Of a DNA stretch of 64,000 bases, positions 8,860 through 17,999 are shown piece after piece. A program made the position numbers and the translations under genes. Positions within the stretch are counted from its first letter, which is position 1. Each line of letters starts with the position of its first letter. Origin of the DNA: Adiantum capillus-veneris (taxonomy: Eukaryota > Streptophyta > Polypodiopsida > Polypodiales > Pteridaceae); contig CM043943.1 of the NCBI GenBank assembly GCA_014529385.2, positions 98,204,855-98,268,854 on the forward strand, in the 5' to 3' direction. Under the pieces are notes generated by a model. That model ran no database searches and was not told the DNA's origin. It saw nothing but the letters and a program-made list of their open reading frames with translations.

Positions 8860-9926
8860 AATGTACTTGACTCATTCAAGAAGTTTCATGCATTTGTGAC
8901 CACACAAAAGGGCTTTAAGTTAAAAGTTATCAAGACGGATAATGGAGGAATGTATCACGTGAGTTTAACAGTTTTTGTGAGATGTATGGTATTAAGCTGG
9001 AATTGACAACCCCTTATAATCCATCATCTAATGGTGTGGCTGAAAGATATAATCGCACAATTTGTGAGAGAATGAGATGCATGTTGTCCACGGCTAATCT
9101 TTCTCAAGAGTTTTGGGGAGAGGCTCTTAAAACTGCAATTCATGTGCACAATCGCTATCGAATCGTGCGTTAGATAATGGCATCCTTGAAGAGGTTTGGT
9201 CTGGCAAACCGGTTTCATATGACCATTTACGAGTCTTTCGTTGCAATGCATTTGTGCATGTACCTGTTGATCAGAGAACCAAACTTGACATGAAATCTAT
9301 CAAGGGCCTCTTCATGGGATATGGAGATGAGGGAGAGATGGGTTACTGAGTTTGGATACCTCAGTACAGGAAGATAATGCGCAGCCGAGATGTAGTTTTC
9401 AATGAGGTTAAATTGTTGAAAAATGCTACACATGTAGACATTGACAAAAAGAAGGTCAAGTTTCAATAAAATCAGCCAGCCATAAAGCCACCTTTGGCTG
9501 AAAATTTGACTCCTTTTGATGTTGAAAATGAGCAACAACCTATTGTGTAATTGCCAGAAGACAATGGACAACAAATAGATGCACAAAATGGGATTATACC
9601 ACATGACCAGCATGCTGGAAATGAATTGCAGCAGCGAGGTAATGCTTAAAATCAGTCGCCAATTGATGGTGTGCACATTCTGGACGATGTAGACCCATTA
9701 CCAGTTGATGCAGATCATTGGGTGAGAAGGTCTACACGTGCCAGAAGACAACCACAGAGGTTTCAACCATCTATGGACTGCATTTTGTTGACAGATGAAG
9801 GGAAGCCTCTTACATACAAAGAGACCCAATCTTGTGAAGACAAAAGTAAGTGGGAGCTTGCTATGAAATTTGAGATGCAGTCACTGTATGCAAACAATAC
9901 ATGGGAGCTTGTTCTTGATATATAAT
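8860..9926 (+). pseudogene. Copia integrase remnant, N-terminal part deleted
   Basis: Integrase inserts element DNA into chromosomes in the nucleus. The remnant starts inside the catalytic core: KFHAFVTTQKGFKLKVIKTD, whose last D matches the second catalytic Asp. After a frameshift near 8960 it continues with YGIKLELTTPYNPSSNGVAE, where the final E is the third catalytic residue. The zinc-binding HHCC domain, the first catalytic Asp and the whole protease are absent, so gag joins directly to mid-integrase. The C-terminal region (9200-9660) reads YDHLRVFRCNAFVHVP and KGLFMGYG, with several stops. The frame 9671-9925 (VRRSTRARRQPQRF...) leads to the start of the RT domain (KWELAMKFEMQSLYANNTWELV) and then breaks off. 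Confidence 0.82.
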
Positions 9927-10493
9927 ACAATACCTCCACACACGAAGCTTAGCAAGCATGATTGCCCAAAAAATGCTGCAGCGACCCATGCTATGAAAGG
10001 CATTCCTTATGCATCAGCTTGTGGGTCTTTGATGTATGCCATGGTTACTACACGATCGGATATTGCTTATGCAATGGGAGTTGTTAGCAAATTTATGTCT
10101 AACCCTGGCAAACCACATTGGGAGGCAGTGAAGAGCATTTTCAGGTACTTGAAAGGTACACAGGACACATGGATATGTTATGGAAAGAGTACATTGTTTG
10201 TGTGGGGATTCTGTGATTCGGACATGGTAGGTGATCTTGACACTCGAAAATCTTGGTGTTCAAGATTGCAAAAGATTGTTGCATTGAGCACTATAGAGGT
10301 TGAATATATTTCAGTCACAGAGGCTTCAAAAGAAGCCATTTGGCTTGGCCGTCTTGTGAGTACTTTTGGTCTTCCAGCTCATGCTCCAGTGCTTGGTTGT
10401 GATAGTCAGAGTGCTGTATGCCTAGCTAAGAATCCCATGTTCCATGCTTGTACCAAACACATTGATGTGCGGTATCCTTTTTTACGCTAGGTA
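9927..10493 (+). pseudogene. Copia RT C-terminus and RNase H, RT core deleted
   Basis: The frame carries IPYASACGSLMYAMVTTRSD and AYAMGVVSKFMSNPGKPHW, the connection region of Copia RT, and then RNase H motifs: FCDSDMVGDLDTRKS (first Asp region), STIEVEYISVTEASKEAIW (Glu region) and GCDSQSAVCLAKNP (Asp region). The HIDVRYPFLR block closes the domain, followed by a TAG at 10488-10490. The polymerase core, including YVDD, is missing: sequence jumps from the front of RT near 9920 to the connection region near 9990. RNase H would degrade RNA in the RNA-DNA hybrid during reverse transcription. The element cannot be autonomous. Confidence 0.85.
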
Positions 10494-10647
10494 CTGAATG
10501 ATGGCCTTGTCACACTGACAAAGATCAAAACACAGGATAGCCCTGCCGATGTTCTCACTAAGTGTCTTGCTAAGACACAACATCAGCATTGCTTACACTT
10601 AAAGGGAGTTACTTAAAGGTACTACATCGGGCCTTTAAGTGGGAGGT

Positions 10648-10886
10648 TGTTGGGTCTAAAGGCCCTCTGGCCACCCTTATACACTATTTTATTCTTTGGG
10701 TGTGAACCACCCCTAGGGTCACTTATGTGACCCTTATAGTGTGTACCCTCAAATTAATAAAACATAACATTTGTAAAGTGTGCCAACAACAGACGAATAA
10801 CACTGCGTACGTTTTTCTCAATCCCTCTCTCCTTCGTCATCTGCAGAAAACACCATCGCAATCTCTTCCTGCTACTGCTCCCATCA
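10648..10886 (+). repeat. Copia 3' LTR, 239 bp
   Basis: Follows the polypurine tract and ends CCCATCA immediately before the CGCCT target duplication. Confidence 0.92.
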
Positions 10887-11190
10887 CGCCTTGCTCCTTG
10901 ACTTGCTCTCGAGAGCTTCGACTTCTTCTATTCCTCTTCGCCATGTGCGGTTCTCCTAAAGCAAGTGTTAAGATACCATGTCAAAGTTGACGATGCGGAA
11001 GCATGAAGCTAGAGAGAGAATGCACGAGAGAGTGTTGAACCAATCAACTGGGCAATGAATTAATTGATTATACAATGGGGCTTGGGTGCAGTTATATACT
11101 GACCTGTGGGCCTTAAGTACCTCCCTCAACAAATTGACCTACCTAGAATTATGTCAAACAAGTAAAATAATATCTAAAGAAGATAATTTA

Positions 11191-11811
11191 TTAGGATCTC
11201 ATTAGGCCATTCACTTGAGATGCTTGAACTTTAACATTGGTTTCTCCCATAGCAAGCTTTGCCTCAATGCCTCTAGCGAACTGGTTGTACTCAAAGTCCA
11301 TGAGCTTGAGGAATTTTATGAAATTTTTGGTGGCGCCGGGATCAAAGAAGATAAGTGCTTTGTGGCTACGGATCTTTCCATAAGCTTTACATAATACCTT
11401 AGAAGCATCGGATACGGAAATTGCATAAATGTCCCACTTTGGTATGGCTTTCATGGCGGGAGGTTGCTCGGAAGGTTTATCTCATTTATGGGGACAGATA
11501 TAGGAAGTGTGTCCTGTGGAGAAACATTCCAAGCACCAGCCTTCTTGTTGAAGAGTATCTCGTTGGCGAGTAGTCAAGCAAGGTCATGCAGGCGGAGTCG
11601 AAGTGTCACGAGAGTCCCTAGAATTGAGTGTTGTGGTCGAGGATTCTTGTGTAGTTGTCAGTTGGTCCTCAGTTGTAAATTTCAGTCTTCCCTTCATTAT
11701 TTTGTAACCAACCGCATCATGGTCCATAAGCTCTTGTATGAAAGAGACTTGCTTGGACAGACAATATTCTTGAAGCTGTGATGGTAGTCTTATGGTGTAG
11801 TGGTCCTTCAA
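11191..11811 (-). pseudogene. Gypsy gag zinc knuckle and protease fragment
   Basis: The minus strand encodes the end of a Ty3/Gypsy gag and the start of its protease. A zinc knuckle, CLECFSTGHTSYIC (C-x2-C-x4-H-x4-C), lies at about 11508-11549. Downstream, in the frame 11191-11454, is a retropepsin segment: YGKIRSHKALIFFDPGATKN. DPGAT replaces the usual D-S/T-G-A-T catalytic triad; the same DPGS/DPGA form occurs in the chromoviruses at 31440 and 47250. The upstream frame 11584-11811 fits the gag C-terminal region. The parts lie in different frames, so the fragment is broken. No LTR or RT is seen next to it. Confidence 0.7.
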
Positions 11812-11916
11812 GGTTATCAGTTTGAGAAAGAGACCGGGAGGAACCTTTGGTTGTAGTCGTCCATATTTTCAGTAGCCAGCATTTTCAAGTTACCCCATTT
11901 TGCAAGAAGCTGCACT

Positions 11917-12306
11917 TCAAGTAAGGAGGTCATGTGACTTCGCGCAAAAATATCCTTGAAAGCCTGCATCCCGAAGAAAGCTCATTTGAAATTTTTGTGC
12001 TTTCAAAAGCACACCACATTTAGAATTCATATCAACGAAAGCTCTGCAAAGCACATCATCTTTCTTCACCATTCCCCTACTAACAATTTCATCATGAAGT
12101 TGGCCCATGTCAATTTCTTGCACATGCCTTGAAGATACAACGATTGGTGTATTGCACGAGAGAAGCCTTTGCTTCGCATATCCTGCAACCAATGCATTCA
12201 AAGAGACCACATCCAGAATAGGAAGCTCATAAAAAACTCTGCGTTTTGACAGTAAACCAGATTTGCATACATGTCTACATAATCTATAAACATTTCCAAT
12301 GGGCAA
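11917..12306 (-). pseudogene. Pentatricopeptide repeat (PPR) protein remnant
   Basis: The minus-strand frame contains VVSLNALVAGYAKQ, preceded by KRRVFYELPILD, matching the typical plant PPR block in which VFDEMPxRDVVSWNALIAGYA is followed by a second repeat. Downstream are GQLHDEIVSRGMVKKDDVL and RAFVDMNSKCGVLLKAQK, matching the next repeats (H..I...G...D......L...Y.KCG....A). PPR proteins of this PLS style usually bind organellar RNA for editing or processing. Only about two to three repeats remain, with substitutions of key residues (W to L in SWNAL) and no start or targeting signal. I call it a fragment related to the array at 18000-20310. Confidence 0.7.
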
Positions 12307-12728
12307 CTACTACATTCCGTGCTTATATTACTGCTTTTTGTTTTCTTTAGCTCATTCAATTAATTCACACTGAAAGATTTTTTCTGATATGCTGAAAGCT
12401 TACAAATCTTTTTTTGGAAGAACGTGGGTGAGATCATATTTTTTGAAACATGTGGGAACCCAAGTTGTAATGCCCCTTTTTATGAATGAGGCTATATTGA
12501 CTTTGGAAACTGTTTTAATGAAGCAAGCATGCAAATATAGGTAGAAAGTTTACATTCTTGTGATCGATTAGAAGGTTTAGGAAGTTTCAGGTCCTTCTCA
12601 TCTGCTTCTTTCTGATTGGTAGCTTTTTTTGAGCTTCAGCTTTTTTGAGGTGCAGGATCAACTCTATACTAATGTAATTAAACAGACTAGCTTGTGGCAG
12701 TCATATGTTAGCATTATTCAAATTTAAG

Positions 12729-14356
12729 CGAATTTTACCTCGGTAATGAAGAGAGTCTCGCAAACAGGCCGAACTCTGGAGGTCAGGTTACTGAAGCTCG
12801 TATATCAGCAAGACGGCTGCATAAGGCTGATCGGGAGAAGCTGAGACGGGATAAATTGAACGAGCAGTTTACAGAGCTTGCAAATGCACTTGGTAAATTG
12901 CAGATTTCTGCCTGTGCATTCTGCTTTTTGGCGTCGCTTAGTGTGACGTTTTTACCTTTTCCAGATCCAGATAGACCCAAAAATGACAAGGCTACAATAC
13001 TAGGGGAAAGTATTCAAGTGGTGAAGGAACTCCGTGAAGAGGTCAAAAGGTTGAAAACGGAGCACGCTTCTCTTGTTGACGAGTCAAGTGAAGTACGCTT
13101 ACATGTTTGGTTTGGCTTTTTTTTACACTCATTTTATGTGAAAATTGAGTGCTTCTTTAGAGAAATCAACGACCCAAAGTGCTGTATTTGCAGCTCACGC
13201 AAGAGAAGAATGAGCTTCGAGAGGAGAAAGCCAGTTTGAAGAGTGAAACTGAGCGCCTACAAAACCAAGTGCAACATCGATCACGCTCGCCATCCCCTTG
13301 GATGGCTTTAGACCCTTCATTAATGATGGGTCCTACTGCAGCATATCCTTATCCAATTCCTGTTCCTCAGCCAGTCTCTCTTGCTCAATCTGAAACAATT
13401 CAGGTAGGTGGACCTCGTGCACCCCTGGTTGGTCCCACTCCCTTTATACCGATGCCACCTCCAGGTCCATTTCATATGCATCCTACCCTGCAACCTTATG
13501 CGGTGTTTGGCAATCGGTTAGGAGATGGGGGCAATCCTTTTTTACCTTTTTCAGGATTTCCACCGCCTGTATCTGCACAGTCACATATAGAAAGGCCATA
13601 TGCGCAATACCCATCTTCTGTTCAGCAACATGTTCCAGGTTATGCCATTCAGATGTCCTCTAGTCAGGGCTCTCCGTCATCAGGCTCACCTTTGTACAGA
13701 CCGTCTGTACCTGGAATTCCCATCATACCAGCGCAAAGTCGTGCTTCAAGTCCATTATCAAAGGACAGCAGTGATAATCCACCTACTTCTAAATGCAGCT
13801 CACCGCATGAAACAAGAGCAGAGACAGAGCGGGAGATTGGTGAAGACGTTGCGGCACATGACACAGAGTCTCCTGTTAAACTGGTGAGGTTTCTTCTTGG
13901 CACACTAGGGGGCTGCACATGTTTACATGCTGCAGAGACACGTCCATTTACCTGTGTGCTTGCTATTGAATTTTTGTTACATCCATATATACCACTTTCC
14001 TATTACACGTGCAAATGAATAGGACTTCTTCTTTGCCTTTGGCACAGTTGGCTAGCACAGTTCTATGTTAGGAGATCGAACCATTGGATGACGAGCAAAG
14101 GTGTTCATTTGCTTTTTTGACACAGGCCAAAACACCATCAGAGCCACCAGATGCTGAATTGAAGAATGTGGAGTTAGAATCCTCTGAAAGCAATGCTATC
14201 AATGCACCTTCACCAACATCCATGGGTAAGGAGAAGCTGGGGCTTTATTTGGAAAGAAGTACCTTATCCTCTTTGATCTCCAAGAGACAGGTTCAAGACC
14301 TGACTAATGATTCAGAAGCTGAGCATGATCCCACATTGAGGCCTCCTGCAGCATGA
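12729..14356 (+). CDS. bHLH121: bHLH transcription factor, bHLH121/URI-like (iron homeostasis); exons 12729-12892, 12965-13092, 13194-13883, 14126-14356
   Basis: Nuclear DNA-binding regulator. Exon 1 as seen gives the basic region and helix 1 (LHKADREKLRRDKLNEQF). Exon 2 gives the loop and helix 2 (DPDRPKNDKATIL). Exon 3 gives a leucine-zipper-like coil (LTQEKNELREEKASLKSETE) followed by SPW and a Pro-rich region with YPYPIPVPQP. Exon 4 ends in LRPPAA. This order matches Arabidopsis bHLH121/URI, which partners clade IVc bHLH proteins to activate iron-uptake genes. Introns 12893-12964, 13093-13193 and 13884-14125 are GT...AG and join the frame exactly. About 403 residues are visible. The ATG is not found: a stop at 12709-12711 means the exon starts later (acceptor near 12728 or 12768) and a 5' exon is missing from my model. 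No stop or frameshift interrupts the exons. Family call high; orthology from memory, not alignment. Confidence 0.88.
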
Positions 14357-15203
14357 CTCTACTGTATGGTGAGCACAGGTAGTTCTAGGTAAAAAGAAGC
14401 ATGGGTTGGTGCAACTTCCATTGTGCCTTTTTTGTGTCAAGAGTAACATTTTTGCAGACAAGTTCTAATGTGGAATTTAAGTGTTTGTACATACTTCTGC
14501 ACAAAATGTCTAAAAGCATTTGCTGCTGCAGTGGATTGGCTTCTTTTTTCAGACAGGGTAAAAGAGGTGCTAGCTTGGCAGCTGTTTATGTTTGCATATA
14601 TGAGAAATAGGAAGAACAGTGATCTGTTGAGTTGCTTTGTCTCAGGGATTGGCTTGTGTCCCACTTGCTAGCATCCCTCCATGACCTCTAGCTGCCCTTA
14701 TTTTATCCATGTAAAGATTAGAAAAGGGCAGCTACCTTCTGTTTTCTGCCTCAAACCTGTAAAATACCTTTTTTAGAGGACATTCTTTTTTGATGAGAAC
14801 TGCATGTTACAAATATGGTTGGCATAAATAATGGTCGTAGATAAAGGCATTAAGAACACCACTTCATGATGTCTTAAGTATGTTGTTGTTAAGAATGAGG
14901 AGAAGCTCAAGAGTAGAAAACACAGTAGTTGTATTAGTTGTGTGGAGTGAAAAAAGTATGTCGAAGCTAAGAATGTGCTTATCAAAATAGAGCAACACAG
15001 CTAATGATCGGACAAAAGGAAGAGCGTTTTCTTACGGTTTGTGGTTTCAGATTGCCCACCTCAAAAACTACACCTACATGGAAATGTGTTCATTTCCTTG
15101 CTATTCGTGTTTTGTCGATGCTCACCCAATAGACTAAGATGACGTAGGCCTTGGCGGAGCAACGAGTATTTTCTTTCCTTTCTAGTGTGATGGCCAATAG
15201 ACA

Positions 15204-15278
<75 letters not shown>

Positions 15279-15495
15279 GGCTGAATTCTTATACTTAGAG
15301 CCTTTGCTAGAATTTAGTAGGCTGAGTTGAGAATGGTGATGGTTCACCACTCCAGAATCTCGTCCAAAGTGCCCCTCTCCTTGGGGATAAGATAGATCAA
15401 ACCCTCCCTCATGCTATGCGTGCAAAATGTGGTATGCACTATATAGGTCTCGACCAAGAGCCTCCCAATACTCCAAGAAGAAGCTGGAACGAGAC
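14357..15495 (+). other. 3' flank of the bHLH gene; no further gene recognised
   Basis: Probably holds the 3' UTR of the bHLH gene at its start. A long CT microsatellite lies at about 15205-15275. Short reading frames here lack recognisable motifs, and those through the CT run are low-complexity artefacts. Confidence 0.5.
15205..15275. repeat. CT microsatellite, about 70 bp
   Basis: Uninterrupted CT dinucleotide run. Confidence 0.95.
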
Positions 15496-16606
15496 TGTGA
15501 CAACCACTAACCTTAGTTGTTGGTTTCTTTCCCTTGATATTTATTTAAGTTTTGGGACCCTCTTTTTGAAGTCACAAATGGCTGGACATTGTATGGCTAG
15601 TGTGAAACAATTGAGGACCGAGAGTTTCACCTGTGGTAGTGAAGGTTAGGTCGCCACGAGTTTGTCAGGCCGATTGGCACTGAAATCCGAGTAGTAAAAG
15701 GGTGGCTAGGCTGAGTTCAAAGTCATTTAGGCCCCACGCGACACTTTATAAGTTGGTGGGTGCTAGGAAATTAACTCAAAAGGGCATAAGGGACACATGG
15801 TGGCTCCAGAGTGATCTGCAAGACACTAGCTGGGTGGCAGCGCTAGAAATCGATTTAAACTGATTTTGGGTTGCCTTCTTCTTCAGTAAGTGCCTACAGT
15901 GTGTGTGTGAGTAGTGGGTGTAGGTTTACAGCTTTAATGGAAAGCTTGCCTTCTCCTCTGTTCTACGTAGCACGATGATTCCGCCCTCGCACATCACTCT
16001 CCCCTTTGGATTACAGAAATGTGATGCCCAGCTTAAGGGCTACTCATCTGTATGTACAGTTGTGTGGGTTTATGTGCAATTGCCAAGGCAAGAGCCTCTT
16101 GCACAAGTACCGAATTAGCCAATTGCTAATCCCCTACAGGTACAAGTTGATTCAGAGAGATTTCTCGCGAGAAATCTCGTCCAAACTAGAGGGCAAGTAG
16201 CCCTACAGGTGCGGGAACTCGAGGGCTTGCTACGCATGCAATCAGCATGCAAAGAGCCCAAAAGAAGGAATCTGTGTATTTTTGCAGGTTTAGGGTTTTG
16301 GTCGTTTTTGTTGCCTTACAGTCCCAGGAGCTTTGGGGGAGCTAGAGAATCGTCATACAGGTGTTTTGGTGCATTTTAGAGGCCGAAAATAGAGAATTCA
16401 GCGTGCTGTAATTTCTCGCCAGGTTTGGGAAAGTGTTGTAATGCGTTGGGAAAGTCACCTATCTCATAGGGATCGAAGCCTTCTATTGTCGATATGTTGT
16501 CGAAATTGGGCTAGAGTAGGCCATTTTCAGCCCAATAAAAGTGGGACAGCACTGAGGAGTTTACAAGTTTTCTCTCCAAAGTTTTATTGGAATAAAGAAA
16601 TACCGA
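15496..16606 (+). repeat. Probable Gypsy LTR
   Basis: It starts TGTGACAACCACTAACC and ends AATAAAGAAATACCGA, before AAGGGGCACCAACC. The end and following bases match the LTR end and primer-site context at 4780-4800 and 2415-2435. Bases after 16606 would be the leader of an element whose coding part is not seen. The call rests on the shared 3' end, not on a second LTR. Confidence 0.45.
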
Positions 16607-16799
16607 AAGGGGCACCAACCTTTGGGTTCAACGCGGTGTCACTGTCTACTTGGGAGCACTCTAGCTTCGAGTCGTGGTTGAATTTTAGTTACAGGTTTAT
16701 ACGTGGTTGTTCCTTTGTGTCGTAAAGTTTATTAAAGTAAAGATCGGGTGAAAGCCAATGTCTACCGCCCTTTAGTGCGTCTACGGGCGGGTTTCAGAG

Positions 16800-17930
16800 T
16801 CAAACCATCCTCCCCCGGGCAACTACCCAAGGAAGTGCCCTAAGAGCCTCATGAAGCTCCTCTAGCTAGAGAATGCTCCCAAGCCTCTGGCGCATCTCCT
16901 CAGTGACCAAGCAAGGCATCTGTGCCCACACTTGCCCTTTGCATGCATCTGAACGCTTGGCTGAAAGCAACTTGCGGTGGAAGTCAGTAGCAACTACACG
17001 CATGTCCTCGAGCTTTGTAGCAACAGACTTATCCGGTCTCCTCAACTGGCAAACACTGGTATGGGCATGACAAGGACCCACCATCTCAAAGAACTCACCG
17101 GTAACTTTGTCTCCTATGTGAGACCTGGTGACTTTGTCTCCCACGTGAGACCACTGAGATGTCTGACAATGGAAGGCAAACTCGTGGTGCCGCTCCTCAA
17201 TGGTATGCGCATGACAAGGACCCACCATCTCAAAGAACTCACCAGTAACTTTGTCTCCTATGTGAGACCTGGTGACTTTGTCTCCCACGTGAGACCACTG
17301 AGATGTCTGACAATGGAAGGCAAACTCGTGGTGCCGCTCCTCAATGGTGATGAGCTTTTGTTGAGCCTGTTGCATCTGCTCCTCCAACCAAGGGCTATTT
17401 GGGTGATGCTCCTGCATCCGTCGTAGGGAAGCAATGCCCCGCCGGAGCCGCTTCTCCTTCTGTCGGGCCGCAACCAAGCGGGCTACCGACTCTTGGACGA
17501 AGAAATGACTAAGCTCCACAAGGCCAGTGGCCACTTTGGCAATAGGGTCCCCTTGTGTATCTAGACTAGCTATCCAAAGCGCTAGAACCTACTCTTTGAG
17601 CTCTGTATCCAGCAAAATTCTCTTTGGAATGTGTAGCATGACGCTGCCACTCCTCTGTCTATTTGACAAAGTAAGAATCACTGGCGCATGATCAGAAAAA
17701 GTCGTCCTTGCCAAAATGCATACTAAACCGACCATGTCACAGATGTGGTCAGTAGCGTAAAAACAATCTATCCCGGATAGATTCACCCTTCCTACCCTGC
17801 GGTCAGACCGAGAGAAAAAGAGGTTGTCTAAGGGCCGTACAAAGCCTGCATGTTTTCTTCGTCTCTTCTTTTCCGTTTGTGCTACAACAAATAGCTGAGC
17901 TCTTGAAATCCTCAAAAAGGTGAAAGGCAT
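16800..17930 (-). pseudogene. LINE (L1-type) ORF2 fragment: endonuclease end, linker, start of RT
   Basis: The minus strand carries the C-terminal part of an APE-type endonuclease (17589-17930): RVNLSGIDCFYATDHICD and the signature FSDHAPVIL, where S-D-H is the catalytic end of the fold. The frame 16866-17534 is the linker that precedes RT in plant L1 elements (VARLVAARQKEKRLRRGIAS, then GDKVTGEFFEMV and VATKLEDMR blocks). Just past its stop, in another frame at about 16800-16860, comes LEELHEALRALP with a PGEDGLT motif, the usual start of the LINE RT domain, after which homology stops. The endonuclease nicks target DNA for target-primed reverse transcription. A 144-bp (48-codon) tandem duplication sits in the linker. 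No RT catalytic core remains. Confidence 0.75.
17065..17352 (-). repeat. 144-bp in-frame tandem duplication inside the LINE linker
   Basis: Copies start at 17065 and 17209 and encode the same 48 residues (IEERHHEFAFHCQ...VGPCHAHT). Each copy also contains SHVGDKVTR followed by SHIGDKVTG, a nested 9-residue duplication. The two 144-bp copies are almost identical, so the outer duplication is recent. Confidence 0.9.
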
Positions 17931-17999
17931 GCAGCGCAGTGATCAAAGTGTAGCTTTTATATCAAAGGAAGGCTCCATTACATAGATACTAGAGACAGA

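Larger units (their letters stand above)
6753..10891 (+). mobile_element. Ty1/Copia element with both LTRs and TSD (element body 6758-10886)
   Basis: The element runs from TGTTGGGTC (6758) to CCCATCA (10886), flanked by a perfect 5-bp TSD CGCCT at 6753-6757 and 10887-10891. The 5' LTR (6758-6999) is followed by the primer-binding site TGGTATCACAGC (7003). The 3' LTR (10648-10886) is preceded by the polypurine tract AAGTGGGAGGT. Total 4.1 kb, short for a full Copia element, because protease, the front of integrase and most of RT including YVDD are missing. The gag, integrase middle and RNase H parts remain, with stops. Confidence 0.93.

Noticed and set aside
12783-12989. Minus-strand frame beginning MSFLGLSGSGKGKN
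   Set aside because: Opposite-strand shadow of the bHLH exons; its GSGKGK resembles a P-loop by chance only.
13600-13918. Frames on both strands within 13600-13918
   Set aside because: Shadows of bHLH exon 3, which is supported by splice sites and family similarity.
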